Shown here: positions 1-8,041 of the stretch, piece after piece
How positions within the stretch are numbered: position 1 is the first letter of the stretch
Layout of the letters: every line of letters starts with the position of its first letter
Assembly: GCA_030145055.1 (NCBI GenBank)
Contig: JAQYWK010000003.1
Coordinates: forward strand, 434,001 to 498,000
DNA from: Desulfovibrio sp.
Lineage (GTDB): Bacteria > Desulfobacterota > Desulfovibrionia > Desulfovibrionales > Desulfovibrionaceae
Length of the DNA: 64,000 bases
Direction: 5' to 3'
The notes under the pieces: model-generated
What the model was told of the DNA's origin: nothing
The model's input: the letters and a program-made list of their open reading frames with translations, nothing else
Databases searched by the model: none
Position numbers and translations under genes: made by a program

Positions 1-353
1 GCTGCTCCAACAGGCTTAAACCCAGCAGCTTCCGCCAAATCAGTCAGCTCAAGCAATGCATCTTCGTAAGCTCTGTTTCCATAAACAACCACAGTAACTA
101 CGGGAACTCCATCTCCTTTAAGGGATTTTAACCTATCAAGGACTATAGCAGGCAAACGCCCAGCATAAACGGGAGATCCGATAATGACCAAATCATCCTT
201 CGTACAATTTAAATCAACTGCAATGCCTTCATCTTTAGTCACATCACAAACGGTTAAATCTTCTGCTCCAATTCCTTCCGCAACAGCGTCAAGTATGCGC
301 CTAGTGGTTCTAGTTGGAGAAAAACAGATTAACCTCAGTTTAGAACAAGCCAT
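1..353 (-). CDS. Flavodoxin-domain protein, EFR1-like (3' part outside window)
   Basis: The minus strand is open from an ATG at 351-353 to the window edge and gives the N-terminal 117 residues of a flavodoxin-like fold. The first strand and FMN phosphate loop read ICFSPTRTTRRIL, and a second conserved segment reads IIGSPVYAGRLP followed by VVVYGNRAYEDAL. These are typical of the flavodoxin half of EFR1-type proteins, which carry a C-terminal 2x[4Fe-4S] ferredoxin domain; that half would lie outside the window, so the fusion is inferred. An AGGGG ribosome site sits 6 nt before the ATG. It is downstream of the aldolase gene and separated from it by a terminator. A plus-strand open frame across 184-366 is the antisense shadow of this gene. 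Confidence 0.75.
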   Translation of the reverse strand, partial: MACSKLRLICFSPTRTTRRILDAVAEGIGAEDLTVCDVTKDEGIAVDLNCTKDDLVIIGSPVYAGRLPAIVLDRLKSLKGDGVPVVTVVVYGNRAYEDALLELTDLAEAAGFKPVGA

Positions 354-381
354 AAACAACCCCTAAATACCATGCCATGCT

Positions 382-416
382 AAAAAAACACCGGACGTCA
401 AAATTGCTGTCCGGCC
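382..416 (-). terminator. Terminator of the transaldolase-like gene
   Basis: CCGGAC (391-396) and GTCCGG (409-414) form a 6-bp GC-rich stem. On the minus strand the stem is followed by seven T residues (388-382). It lies just past the aldolase stop codon. Confidence 0.75.
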
Positions 417-435
417 TAAAATATATCTATAATAA

Positions 436-1080
436 CTATTTTGTTAAACTGTCCCAGTCCGCTTTAAAAGAAGCCAGCCCCTGATCTGTGAGTGGATGCT
501 TAGCAAGCTCACTAATTACTTTATATGGAATAGTCGCCACGTCTGCGCCGATTAATGCTGAATCAAGGACATGGAGCGGATTACGAATGGACGCAACCAA
601 GATCTTGGTCGGAAATTCGTAGTTATCAAAAATTGTTCTAATCTGAGAAATAAGCTCCATGCCATCGTGAGAGATTCCATCAAGCCTTCCAACGAAAGGA
701 CTAACATAAGTCGCACCAGCCTTTGCGGCGAGTAGAGCCTGTAAAGGAGAAAACACGAGTGTTACATTAGTTTTCATACCCTTTTTATACAAAACCTTAG
801 TCGCAACCAATCCCTCGGATGTTAAAGGAACTTTGATCACAACATTTTCACCAAATGAGGCTAAATCTTCGGCTTCCGCTATCATTTCTTCAGCAGTTTC
901 ACCCATAACTTCGAGACTGACGGGCCCTGTAACTTCGTCACAAATCAGCTGAGCCTGCTGACGCCAATCCCCGCCCTCGCGAGAAAGAAGAGTTGGATTT
1001 GTGGTCACTCCGTCAAGAAGACCTTGTTTTTGCGCATTTCTGATTTCAACAATATTCGCGGTATCTAAAAAAAATTCCAT
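436..1080 (-). CDS. fsa: Fructose-6-phosphate aldolase / transaldolase family protein
   Basis: The 214-residue product has the length of the short transaldolase subfamily (TalC/FSA). This subfamily catalyses reversible aldol cleavage of fructose 6-phosphate or transfer of dihydroxyacetone in the non-oxidative pentose phosphate route, in the cytoplasm. Visible markers are the start [10 protein letters not shown], the TTNPTLL loop (residues 26-32), the Schiff-base lysine in NVVIKVPLT (Lys83), and the [10 protein letters not shown] segment. The ATG is preceded by AGGAG at 5 nt spacing. The gene is followed by its own terminator and appears monocistronic. Whether it acts as transaldolase or as true fructose-6-phosphate aldolase cannot be decided from sequence alone. 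Confidence 0.9.
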   Translation of the reverse strand: MEFFLDTANIVEIRNAQKQGLLDGVTTNPTLLSREGGDWRQQAQLICDEVTGPVSLEVMGETAEEMIAEAEDLASFGENVVIKVPLTSEGLVATKVLYKKGMKTNVTLVFSPLQALLAAKAGATYVSPFVGRLDGISHDGMELISQIRTIFDNYEFPTKILVASIRNPLHVLDSALIGADVATIPYKVISELAKHPLTDQGLASFKADWDSLTK

Positions 1081-1317
1081 ATTTTCTCCTGCTCAAATAT
1101 AAAAATAGAGCCATAAAAAATCTCACATTGCGATAACTCCAAGCCCACATCAATTTAATTCACGCACTGTTTTCATATCTCAAATGTGCAATGAGCAAAA
1201 GTACTATCTTCGAAACTTGCTAGAAGTATAACATCCTTCAACCACACGATATTATGCAACTATACGCAAAAATCACAAATTAAAAATAGCAGATGTATGT
1301 TCATTTATCACATTTCG

Positions 1318-1346
1318 TTGACAATAATTGTTGAAGTGCGTAAACA
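1318..1346 (+). promoter_or_regulatory. Candidate trp promoter
   Basis: A perfect -35 hexamer TTGACA (1318-1323) is followed at 17 bp by TAAACA (1341-1346). The -10 is weak, but it lies inside a perfect inverted repeat, as expected of a repressible promoter. Transcription would start near 1353, a few nucleotides before the leader peptide ATG. Confidence 0.5.
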
Positions 1347-1356
1347 CTTACGCACT
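1335..1356 (+). promoter_or_regulatory. Inverted repeat, candidate repressor operator
   Basis: AGTGCGTAA (1335-1343) and TTACGCACT (1348-1356) form a perfect 9-bp inverted repeat around a 4-nt spacer. It overlaps the presumed -10 of the trpB promoter, the place where TrpR-type repressors bind in enteric bacteria. The sequence differs from the E. coli TrpR operator, so the identity of the binding protein is unknown. Confidence 0.5.
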
Positions 1357-1410
1357 ATGAACGTATCTTATTCAAGTTTTTATATTTTCAATTGGTGGTG
1401 GCGCATTTAA
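1357..1410 (+). CDS. trpL: trp leader peptide with three consecutive Trp codons
   Basis: ATG AAC GTA and onward encode 17 residues, MNVSYSSFYIFNWWWRI, ending at TAA (1408-1410). Codons 13-15 are TGG TGG TGG, the signature of a tryptophan attenuator where a ribosome stalls when charged tRNA-Trp is scarce. The stop codon falls inside the first of a set of mutually exclusive RNA hairpins that end in a terminator just before trpB. The gene is far below the usual length cut-off. The weak point is translation initiation: no Shine-Dalgarno sequence is visible before the ATG. An in-frame GTG at 1336 would add 7 codons, also without a clear ribosome site. Confidence 0.8.
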   Translation: MNVSYSSFYIFNWWWRI

Positions 1411-1419
1411 TGCGTCGCG
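1402..1419 (+). promoter_or_regulatory. Attenuator regions 1 and 2 (pause hairpin and antiterminator arm)
   Basis: CGCAT (1402-1406) can pair with ATGCG (1410-1414) to form a small 1:2 hairpin overlapping the Trp codons and the stop. GTCGCG (1414-1419) is exactly complementary to CGCGAC (1467-1472), the 5' arm of the terminator. Ribosome stalling at the Trp codons would free GTCGCG to capture that arm and prevent termination. A further hairpin, AGTTAC (1424-1429) with GTAACT (1442-1447), lies between. Confidence 0.65.
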
Positions 1420-1463
1420 TGTAAGTTACGTTCTACAAAAAGTAACTAACAAAAAGTTTTTAT

Positions 1464-1496
1464 AACCGCGACAGTGTAGACTGATCGCGGTTTTTT
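1464..1496 (+). terminator. Attenuator terminator before trpB
   Basis: AACCGCGA (1464-1471) pairs with TCGCGGTT (1485-1492), and the stem is extended by CAGT/ACTG around a GTAG loop with one bulged A. Six T residues (1491-1496) follow immediately. It stands 45 nt before the trpB ATG, so termination here would abort trpB transcription. Confidence 0.85.
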
Positions 1497-1541
1497 ATTA
1501 TCTGCGACACACTGTCTAAAAAGAGATTCAGGAGAGAAAAA

Positions 1542-2753
1542 ATGACTGACAATGCAACAATCAGTGCAGACGGTTTTTTTGGAGAATACGGCGGACAATT
1601 CGTTCCCGAACCGCTCATTCCTATCCTCAATGAGCTTGCCGATACTTATAACAAATACAAAGATGACACTGAATTCAAGCGGGAATTTGAATACTACCTT
1701 GCAAAGTACTCAGGCCGTCCTACCCCACTATACTTATGTTCCAATCTGACCCGCGAACTTGGCGGAGCTAAAATATATCTCAAACGCGAAGACTTAAACC
1801 ACCTTGGCGCACATAAAGTAAACAACACCCTCGGCCAAATCTTACTTGCTAAACGCATGGGCAAAAAGAAAATTATAGCCGAAACAGGCGCAGGTCAGCA
1901 CGGCGTAGCAACAGCAGCCACAGCGGCACTCATGGGTATGGAATGCACCATTTACATGGGCGCAGTGGATGTTGAAAGACAGAAGCTGAATGTATTCCGT
2001 ATGCAGATGATGGGCGCAAAAGTTATCCCTGCAACATCAGGACAATGCACACTTAAAGAGGCCGTTGACGAAGCTCTCGGCGCATGGATTCAGGACGCAA
2101 AAGACACTTTCTACTTGCTGGGTTCAGCGGTAGGACCTCACCCATATCCTCTGATGGTCCGCGATTTCCAATCTGTTATCGGTAAAGAAGCGAGAGAGCA
2201 GATTCTTGAAGACGAAGGTCGCCTGCCAGACTACTGCATCGCCTGCGTAGGCGGTGGATCAAACGCTTTAGGACTTTTCTCTGAGTTCGTTAAAGATGAG
2301 TCAGTTAAACTGGTCGGAGTAGAGCCTGCAGGGCGCAGCCTTGAACCGGGCGAACATGCCGCGACACTTTGCCTCGGCGAACCGGGCGTAATGCACGGAT
2401 TCAATTCTTACATGCTAAAAGATAACAAGGGTGAACCTGCACCTGTTTATTCAATATCTGCAGGCCTCGATTACCCGAGCGTTGGACCTGAACATGCGCA
2501 CCTCAAGGACCTCGGCAGAGCCGAATACGTACATGCTTCTGACAAAGAAGCGGTAGAAGCATTCTTCACACTGTCCCAGAAAGAAGGAATCATTCCGGCC
2601 CTTGAATCATCTCACGCGCTTGCGCATGCGATGAGACTTGCACCGACCTTATCTAAAGACAAAATCATCATCGTTAACTTGTCCGGTCGTGGAGACAAAG
2701 ACGTAGCTGAAATTGAAAGCTTGATCAGCAAAGGCCAGTTTGAAATGCCTTAA
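1542..2753 (+). CDS. trpB: Tryptophan synthase beta chain
   Basis: This enzyme condenses indole with L-serine to make tryptophan, using pyridoxal phosphate. At 403 residues it has the normal TrpB1 length. Family motifs are [10 protein letters not shown] near the start, [16 protein letters not shown] with the PLP lysine Lys92, [12 protein letters not shown], and the PLP phosphate loop [13 protein letters not shown] precedes the ATG. The gene stands alone: trpA and the rest of the pathway are not in the window, so the alpha subunit must be encoded elsewhere. Expression is predicted to be governed by the upstream operator-like repeat and by the Trp-codon attenuator. A strong terminator follows. 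Confidence 0.96.
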   Translation: MTDNATISADGFFGEYGGQFVPEPLIPILNELADTYNKYKDDTEFKREFEYYLAKYSGRPTPLYLCSNLTRELGGAKIYLKREDLNHLGAHKVNNTLGQILLAKRMGKKKIIAETGAGQHGVATAATAALMGMECTIYMGAVDVERQKLNVFRMQMMGAKVIPATSGQCTLKEAVDEALGAWIQDAKDTFYLLGSAVGPHPYPLMVRDFQSVIGKEAREQILEDEGRLPDYCIACVGGGSNALGLFSEFVKDESVKLVGVEPAGRSLEPGEHAATLCLGEPGVMHGFNSYMLKDNKGEPAPVYSISAGLDYPSVGPEHAHLKDLGRAEYVHASDKEAVEAFFTLSQKEGIIPALESSHALAHAMRLAPTLSKDKIIIVNLSGRGDKDVAEIESLISKGQFEMP

Positions 2754-2793
2754 ACCTGATAAATCTAAATCAGGAATTTGCTTTAAAATATAG

Positions 2794-2836
2794 AAATCCG
2801 GTCTGCCTTACTAATGAGGAAGGCCGGATTTTTTAT
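2794..2836 (+). terminator. Terminator of trpB
   Basis: AATCCGG with GCCTT on the left arm pairs with AAGGC and CGGATT on the right arm (2819-2830). A T tract follows to 2834. Confidence 0.8.
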
Positions 2837-2945
2837 ATCGTTTTCAACGCTTGCCGAGGTGATACTTTCATGCTTTACTAGGATAACTTAAAATAACCTC
2901 GGGTTAATATACTTCAAACCATTTCGACAATTAAAAGGATATATG

Positions 2946-3386
2946 ATGAAAAAAGCATCTATAATTTTACAAATTGTTATTGCTTCATTACTAATGACGG
3001 CATCCCTTGCCCTTGCAAACAAATTTGAAGTAGATCCACTCATTAAGCAGGCCCTTAAAGTTGTACCTAAAGGGGCTGAACTCGTTGCCAGCCAAGGTGG
3101 CGAAGGCAGTGCATTTGTAGCGTACACGTCAGGCGAAAAGAATTATCAATTCACACTTTCCAGTGATCTTGACCCACAAATTCCTGATGCAAAGAAATTT
3201 AAATACAAAGATAAAGACGCTTTTTACTTTAGACCCGGCGCAAGAGAAATTGGCGGACTGATGATCATTCTAAATTCTGAAAAGAGCCTGGTGATTATCT
3301 ACTCATCCGATACACCCGAAAATAAAAAAGTAACGTTGGAAATAATGGTTCAAATTGCCGATCAGATGAATCTAGATAAAATTTAG
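2946..3386 (+). CDS. Small exported protein of unknown function
   Basis: I do not recognise a family. The product is about 146 residues with a clear Sec signal peptide: KK near the N-terminus, a hydrophobic stretch to about residue 22, then a likely cleavage after ASLALA. The mature part is soluble, mixed alpha/beta in look, lysine-rich and free of cysteine. ATG occurs twice in a row (2943 and 2946); AGGA upstream fits the second slightly better, with the first giving 147 residues. It is flanked by terminators on both sides, so it is monocistronic. Function unknown, probably periplasmic. Confidence 0.7.
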   Translation: MKKASIILQIVIASLLMTASLALANKFEVDPLIKQALKVVPKGAELVASQGGEGSAFVAYTSGEKNYQFTLSSDLDPQIPDAKKFKYKDKDAFYFRPGAREIGGLMIILNSEKSLVIIYSSDTPENKKVTLEIMVQIADQMNLDKI

Positions 3387-3401
3387 TTTTTTGCAAAAAG
3401 A

Positions 3402-3436
3402 AAAGCCCCTTTCGAAAATAATTAGAAAGGGGCTTT
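3402..3436. terminator. Bidirectional terminator
   Basis: AAAGCCCCTTTC (3402-3413) and GAAAGGGGCTTT (3425-3436) form a perfect 12-bp stem between two convergent genes. The A-rich left flank and T-ending right arm allow use in both directions. Confidence 0.8.
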
Positions 3437-3459
3437 ATTACATCCTATATCAATATGTA

Positions 3460-3846
3460 CTATGGTAACGCTTTTGGATCCATAACCCATACATCAATGG
3501 GAAGCTTTGCATATGTAATAGCCTCATTTAAACGTCTCAAATACCTTCCGTCTTTATCCTTATCTACAATAAGAACGACTCCGGCACGTTTCCCTGTGCA
3601 CGAAGCATAATACAGCGACTGCCCAATAGCCTCCGCCCACTTGCGTCCAAAATCCATTTCCACCGCGTGTGTCTCTGTCAAACAGTCAACCCGAGTAGCA
3701 TCAGGTAGACGAAACTCCACCTCGCCATGGTTTTGATTGCACCACAGGTCTTGGTAATCTCTCTCCGCACCAAGACTTGGAACAGATATAGACAGAAGAA
3801 TAATTAATGCCATACATGCTTTCATTTGAATAAATATAGCATGCAC
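3460..3846 (-). CDS. Small exported protein, possible PD-(D/E)xK-like fold
   Basis: The product has a hydrophobic N-terminal stretch (ALIILLSISVPSLGA) that looks like a signal peptide, followed by about 100 residues. The core reads RVDCLTETHAVEMDFGRKW then AEAIGQSLYYA, with a later VVLIVD strand. The spacing of D, E-x-D and K resembles the PD-(D/E)xK nuclease-type fold, but this is an inference from pattern only; the E-x-K lysine is not in the standard place. Three possible starts exist (3846, 3825, 3813), none with a good ribosome site, so the N-terminus is uncertain. Three cysteines remain in the mature part. Function is unknown. Confidence 0.6.
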   Translation of the reverse strand: MHAIFIQMKACMALIILLSISVPSLGAERDYQDLWCNQNHGEVEFRLPDATRVDCLTETHAVEMDFGRKWAEAIGQSLYYASCTGKRAGVVLIVDKDKDGRYLRRLNEAITYAKLPIDVWVMDPKALP

Positions 3847-3883
3847 GAATCATTTCATCAACGCATATTCTATTAAAATATTG

Positions 3884-5047
3884 CTAAAGAATTAATTTAG
3901 CAAGACCCTGCTCTAAATCTCTTTTAAGGTCATCAACATCCTCAAGCCCTATATTCAACCTAAAAATGGTCTTGCCCTCGTAAGCAAAAGGATTGTCCCT
4001 TCGGAACTTGCCACCAGTGATAAGACTTTTGAATCCACCCCAGCTGTAACCTAGTCCGAACAGCTCGAGATTATCTACAAACGAGAAGTGATCCTTCTCT
4101 TCATATTCATCTTGAAGAGTAAAAGCAAAAAGCCCGCTCGATCCTGTGAAATCTCGTTTCCAGAGTTCGTGATCCGGATGGCTTTCAAGAGCGGGATGAA
4201 TTACTTTATCGACCATTTTATGAGTAGCCAGCCATTCTGCAACATCAAGCGCAGACTGCTCATGATGCTTAAGACGAACATGTAGAGTCCGCAGCCCGCG
4301 CAAAGCCTGATAGCAATCTTCTTGCGGCGCAAAAGTCTCAAACAGACCGCAACTTTTACTAAATATATCCCAATGCTCTTCCGTTGTAGACACAGTACCC
4401 AGCAAAATATCAGAGTGGCCCGTAATATACTTGGTGGCTGACTGGATGGAAACATCCACACCAAGTTTGAATGGATTTAGATAAAGAGGAGTAGCCCACG
4501 TGTTATCAATAACGCTGACAATTCCTTTTTCACGGCAAACTTTGGTTATGGCAGGAACATCCTGAATCTCGAAAGTGTTGGAACCGGGCGATTCCATAAA
4601 AACTAAGCAAGTTTCATCTTTAATGTACTTGCTGATGTCGGCCCCCGCATTGGAGGGCAGGAAGCTAGTGGTAACCCCGTACTTCGAAAGGAATCCATTG
4701 CAGAAATGACGGGTAGGACCATAGACATTATCACAAATAAGTATGTGATCGCCCTGCTTGGTATAGGCTAGCAAAACCATTGCAATAGCGCTGATACCAG
4801 ACTGAAAAGTCTTACATGCATATGAACCATCTATCGCGACCATGGCGGCTTCGAATGCGTTCTGAGCGGCAAGCCCGTTTGTACCGTAATCGATCCCTTC
4901 GAACTTGCCCTGATTTGCCGCAAGCATGTCGCCATAGGAATCAAAAAGGACAGTAGACGCACGGTGCAAAGGAGGATTGATAGTATTAATGGACTGGCGA
5001 CCTTCCTCGGTTCCGCTGGTGACAAGATCAGTTGCAATTTTACGCAT
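3884..5047 (-). CDS. metC: Cystathionine beta-lyase-like PLP enzyme
   Basis: A 387-residue member of the Cys/Met metabolism PLP-dependent family (fold type I). The PLP lysine is in SATKYITGHSD, the aspartate that holds the pyridine nitrogen is in VIDNTWATP, and FQSGISAIAM and the SWGGFKSLI loop are in place. The S-W-G-G form near the C-terminus and the SATKYI-x-GHSD motif favour MetC (cystathionine to homocysteine, pyruvate and ammonia) over gamma-synthase. Related enzymes also act as cysteine desulfhydrases, which would matter in a sulfide-producing cell. It is separated from the downstream-reading aroB unit by a terminator, so it is probably transcribed alone. Confidence 0.88.
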   Translation of the reverse strand: MRKIATDLVTSGTEEGRQSINTINPPLHRASTVLFDSYGDMLAANQGKFEGIDYGTNGLAAQNAFEAAMVAIDGSYACKTFQSGISAIAMVLLAYTKQGDHILICDNVYGPTRHFCNGFLSKYGVTTSFLPSNAGADISKYIKDETCLVFMESPGSNTFEIQDVPAITKVCREKGIVSVIDNTWATPLYLNPFKLGVDVSIQSATKYITGHSDILLGTVSTTEEHWDIFSKSCGLFETFAPQEDCYQALRGLRTLHVRLKHHEQSALDVAEWLATHKMVDKVIHPALESHPDHELWKRDFTGSSGLFAFTLQDEYEEKDHFSFVDNLELFGLGYSWGGFKSLITGGKFRRDNPFAYEGKTIFRLNIGLEDVDDLKRDLEQGLAKLIL

Positions 5048-5087
5048 TGGGCTAGGCTCCTATTTCCAAAAAAATTTCATCTAAAAT

Positions 5088-5126
5088 AGAAAAAGGGAAG
5101 CTCCTTGATAACAGGAACTCCCCTTT
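5088..5126 (-). terminator. Terminator of the aro operon
   Basis: AAAGGG/CCCTTT, AG/CT and TCCT/AGGA pair in register (5092-5126) around a 7-nt loop, with two single mismatches. On the minus strand the stem ends in TTTTTCTATTTT. Confidence 0.7.
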
Positions 5127-5149
5127 ATATATCAAGCAATATTCTAAAA

Positions 5150-6238
5150 TCAGTACATTTCACCCAGTTCAGCTTCAATCATTTCAAGCGGGAAATCTTC
5201 TTCGATAACCGCATGACCGAGCTTATCAAGAGCGACCATAACAACTGATCCATCTTTAACTTTCTTATCGCGCTTCATCAGTTCCATAATATCTGTAGAA
5301 CTGACTTTCAAGCTGGAAGTAGCAAGGGATAGTCTGTCCATTACATCCTGATGTAACTCAAAATCAGAATCAGAAAGCATTCCGGCGCGGTTGCAAGCTC
5401 TGGCAACGACTCTCATGCCGTGTCCAACGCATTCACCATGAGCAAGTTCATAGCCGAAAAAAGTCTCGATGGCATGACCAACAGTGTGACCATAGTTCAG
5501 TATGCGCCTAAGTCCGCCTTCTTTCTCATCTCTGGAAACAACGTCAGCCTTGATTTCGCAGCAACGCGAAACAACCACAGACATAACTTCTTTATCAAGA
5601 GCAAGAACCTTATCTGCATTATCCAGCAAATATTCAGCAAACTTTCTATCAGCAATAAAGCCATGTTTAACAACTTCACCAAGCCCGCTCAGGATTTCCC
5701 GCTCAGGCAAGCTCCTAAGTGCGGAGATGTCTGAGTATACGTGCTTGGGCTGATAAAACATGCCGCAATAATTCTTGCCACCCGAAATGTTCACCGCAAC
5801 TTTGCCACCCACGGAGGAATCAACCTGTGACAACAAAGTGGTCGGAACCTGCACGAAATTAATTCCGCGCATATAGCTTCCGGCAACGTAACCGGACAAA
5901 TCACCAACAACGCCGCCGCCAAGTGCCACAACAACATCCTGACGGGTAATTCCAGCCTCGAGCATAGCTTCAAGTAGGGATGCAAACACATCCAGACTCT
6001 TGCTGTTCTCTCCGACTGGCACTGTAAGCAGAAGCGGATCAATATTTTCAAGAGCAAGCTTTTCGACTAGACTTATCCCGAAAAGCTCACGAGTATTTTC
6101 ATCACAAATAACAACAGGAGTTTTCCCGTATTTTTTTGAGCACAAATCCGGCACAAGGCTATCCATAACCCCGTCACCAACATCTATTCCGTAAGAGTTA
6201 TCAAACTCTCCCTTCAAAGTAACTTCAACCTGCGGCAT
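5150..6238 (-). CDS. aroB: 3-Dehydroquinate synthase
   Basis: AroB converts DAHP to 3-dehydroquinate, the second step of the shikimate pathway, using NAD and a metal ion. The 362-residue length is normal. Visible are the NAD-binding glycine-rich GGGVVGDLSGYVAGSYMRG segment, PTTLLSQVDSSVGGK, and metal ligands in GLGEVVKHG, GHTVGHAIE and AHGECVGHG. The ATG overlaps the stop codon of the DAHP synthase gene by one base (TAATG), so the two are translationally coupled. Some Desulfovibrio are known for an archaeal-type entry into this pathway; here the classical enzyme pair is present. Confidence 0.95.
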   Translation of the reverse strand: MPQVEVTLKGEFDNSYGIDVGDGVMDSLVPDLCSKKYGKTPVVICDENTRELFGISLVEKLALENIDPLLLTVPVGENSKSLDVFASLLEAMLEAGITRQDVVVALGGGVVGDLSGYVAGSYMRGINFVQVPTTLLSQVDSSVGGKVAVNISGGKNYCGMFYQPKHVYSDISALRSLPEREILSGLGEVVKHGFIADRKFAEYLLDNADKVLALDKEVMSVVVSRCCEIKADVVSRDEKEGGLRRILNYGHTVGHAIETFFGYELAHGECVGHGMRVVARACNRAGMLSDSDFELHQDVMDRLSLATSSLKVSSTDIMELMKRDKKVKDGSVVMVALDKLGHAVIEEDFPLEMIEAELGEMY

Positions 6239-7332
6239 TACTTATCTCCGGCAAGCATTGTCTCCTGCTGACGCAAGGATTCTTCATGAATGTACTGGAA
6301 AATACGAAGCATGAAATGCTCATCCATACCGCGGGCAACGCCTTCGCGAGTACGTTTTTCAACAGTCTTCTTCCATTGTGCAGGCTGTAAGAGTGCAATG
6401 CCTTTTTTGCGCTTCATTTCACCGATTGTACGACCTATTGCCATACGCTCAGCGAGAAGTTCAACGATTGATTCGTCAATTTCATCAAGTCTGATACGTT
6501 TATTTTCAACAGCGTGAATGAAATCTTCGTCTTCGATTGCAGGGTGACGAACCTGAAGCCCGGCAAGTACTTTCCCGAGATCATCAGGAGTGAACTGCTG
6601 CTTGCTGTCACTAAGTGCAACATCAGGATTGATATGAGATTCAATCATCAACCCGTCAAAAAGTAAGTCGAGCGCTTTCTGCGAAACAGCAGGAATAAAT
6701 TCGCGAGTTCCGCAAAGGTGACTTGGATCACAAATAATAGGAAGCCCTTCACAGCGACGACGAAGTTCAATAAAAATTCTCCAGTTCGGAGCATTGCGAT
6801 ATTTAGATTCTTTAGCAGAAGAAAATCCGCGATGAATAGCGCCAAGTTTTCTAACTCCGGCCTTATTCAACCGTTCCATAGCTCCAATCCAAAGTTCAAC
6901 ATCAGGGTTGATTGGATTCTTAACAAGCACAGGAATATCCGTTCCTTTCAAGGAATCTGCAAGAGCCTGAACCGCAAAAGGGTTAACAGTAGTTCTTGCG
7001 CCAACCCAGATAAGGTCTACATTATATTTAAGGCATAGCTCGACATGCTCCGGAGTTGCAGTCTCAGTAGAGATCGGCATCCCTGTTTCTTCGCGTGCTT
7101 CAACCAGCCATTTTAATCCTTCTTCGCCCATTCCTTCAAAACAATTAGGACGGGTGCGGGGCTTCCAGATTCCAGCGCGAAGTATATGTGCTGCGCCTGT
7201 TTTAGCAACGCCATGTGCGGTCTCAAGCACCTGATCACGGCTTTCCGCACTACATGGACCAGCTATAATTAAAGGACCATCGTGTTTAAATCCCCAAGAT
7301 TCAATACCATCAATATCAAGTTGAACACTCAT
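6238..7332 (-). CDS. Bifunctional DAHP synthase / chorismate mutase
   Basis: Residues 1 to about 265 form a DAHP synthase (phosphoenolpyruvate plus erythrose 4-phosphate), with IAGPCSAES near residue 23, WVGARTTVNP, VKNPINPDVELWIGA and ICDPSHLCG. Residues from about 270 form an AroQ-type chorismate mutase, RIRLDEIDESIVELLAERM then GRTIGEMK. This order (synthase first, mutase last) is the arrangement known from Bacteroidetes-type enzymes, where the mutase domain provides feedback control by prephenate-pathway products. GGAGG lies 9 nt before the ATG. It sits between an HPt gene and aroB in one tight unit. Confidence 0.93.
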   Translation of the reverse strand: MSVQLDIDGIESWGFKHDGPLIIAGPCSAESRDQVLETAHGVAKTGAAHILRAGIWKPRTRPNCFEGMGEEGLKWLVEAREETGMPISTETATPEHVELCLKYNVDLIWVGARTTVNPFAVQALADSLKGTDIPVLVKNPINPDVELWIGAMERLNKAGVRKLGAIHRGFSSAKESKYRNAPNWRIFIELRRRCEGLPIICDPSHLCGTREFIPAVSQKALDLLFDGLMIESHINPDVALSDSKQQFTPDDLGKVLAGLQVRHPAIEDEDFIHAVENKRIRLDEIDESIVELLAERMAIGRTIGEMKRKKGIALLQPAQWKKTVEKRTREGVARGMDEHFMLRIFQYIHEESLRQQETMLAGDK

Positions 7333-7362
7333 AAGTTATGACCTCCGTGGCTTATTGTTATT

Positions 7363-7764
7363 TTAAGATTCGCCGTCAAGGGCTCTCTGAAGTGAAACTT
7401 CAAGCATAGTTTTCTGCAAACGAATGCTCTTAGAATTACTTTCAAGAATATTTTCCGTCAAAAGCCGAAGCTTATCAACGGCCTCTAGACAGGCCGTAAT
7501 CATTAGTTCCGTGGGAACCAACTCTGATGAACGTATCAGTTCCAAAATATTTTCCAGAGTATGGGATAATTCTTCGATTTTATGAAGCTTCAAAAGATTG
7601 GAGCCTGCTTTTACGGAATGAGCATCACGAAAAATAGAATTAATTAACTCTGAAGAGCTATTATCTGCGCTTTTTTCCAAATAAAGAAGCCCAGTTTCAA
7701 GATCGTCGAGACGTTCTAAGGTCTCTTCTTGAAATATATCCAGCAACCTGTCGCCAGTACTCAT
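7363..7764 (-). CDS. Orphan HPt-domain protein
   Basis: The 133-residue product resembles the P1 phosphotransfer domain of CheA. The helix IFRDAHSVKAGSNLL carries the phosphorylatable His49, and the start MSTGDRLLDIFQEETLERL matches the first P1 helix. No kinase, receiver or output domain is attached, so it would relay phosphate between proteins encoded elsewhere. It is the first gene of a unit with DAHP synthase/chorismate mutase and aroB (30 nt gap, no terminator). That pairing has no obvious functional explanation. Confidence 0.85.
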   Translation of the reverse strand: MSTGDRLLDIFQEETLERLDDLETGLLYLEKSADNSSSELINSIFRDAHSVKAGSNLLKLHKIEELSHTLENILELIRSSELVPTELMITACLEAVDKLRLLTENILESNSKSIRLQKTMLEVSLQRALDGES

Positions 7765-8006
7765 TGAATTTAATACCTTATTTAAATTTAACTAAATCAC
7801 TCGCTAAATACGGGGGACTTTATTTGAACTCTATACGTTAATTATATAAGTTATCTGCCCTACTGCCTTAATTTCGTCAATACTGGGAAACAATACCATT
7901 TTTTTATCAGAAGCTTACCCCCTTCCCTTTTGTCATGCAACCATCTACAATGCCGCCCTCGTGAGTATAAATACTTTTTTACGCAATTTATTTCATTTGC
8001 ATCATA

Positions 8007-8012
8007 TATAAT
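8007..8012 (+). promoter_or_regulatory. Candidate -10 of the ABC-F gene
   Basis: TATAAT stands 30 nt before the ATG of the ABC-F gene. No convincing -35 hexamer is seen at 16-18 bp. Confidence 0.35.
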
Positions 8013-8041
8013 TTGTCAGCGCACAGCGCGGAGTTCATTAC

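Noticed and set aside
184-366. Plus-strand open frame of 60 residues at the left edge
   Set aside because: It is the antisense of the flavodoxin-like gene on the minus strand, which has a ribosome site and family motifs.
5048-5149. SAM or other riboswitch near the C-S lyase gene
   Set aside because: The short gap contains only the aro-operon terminator and no conserved riboswitch core.
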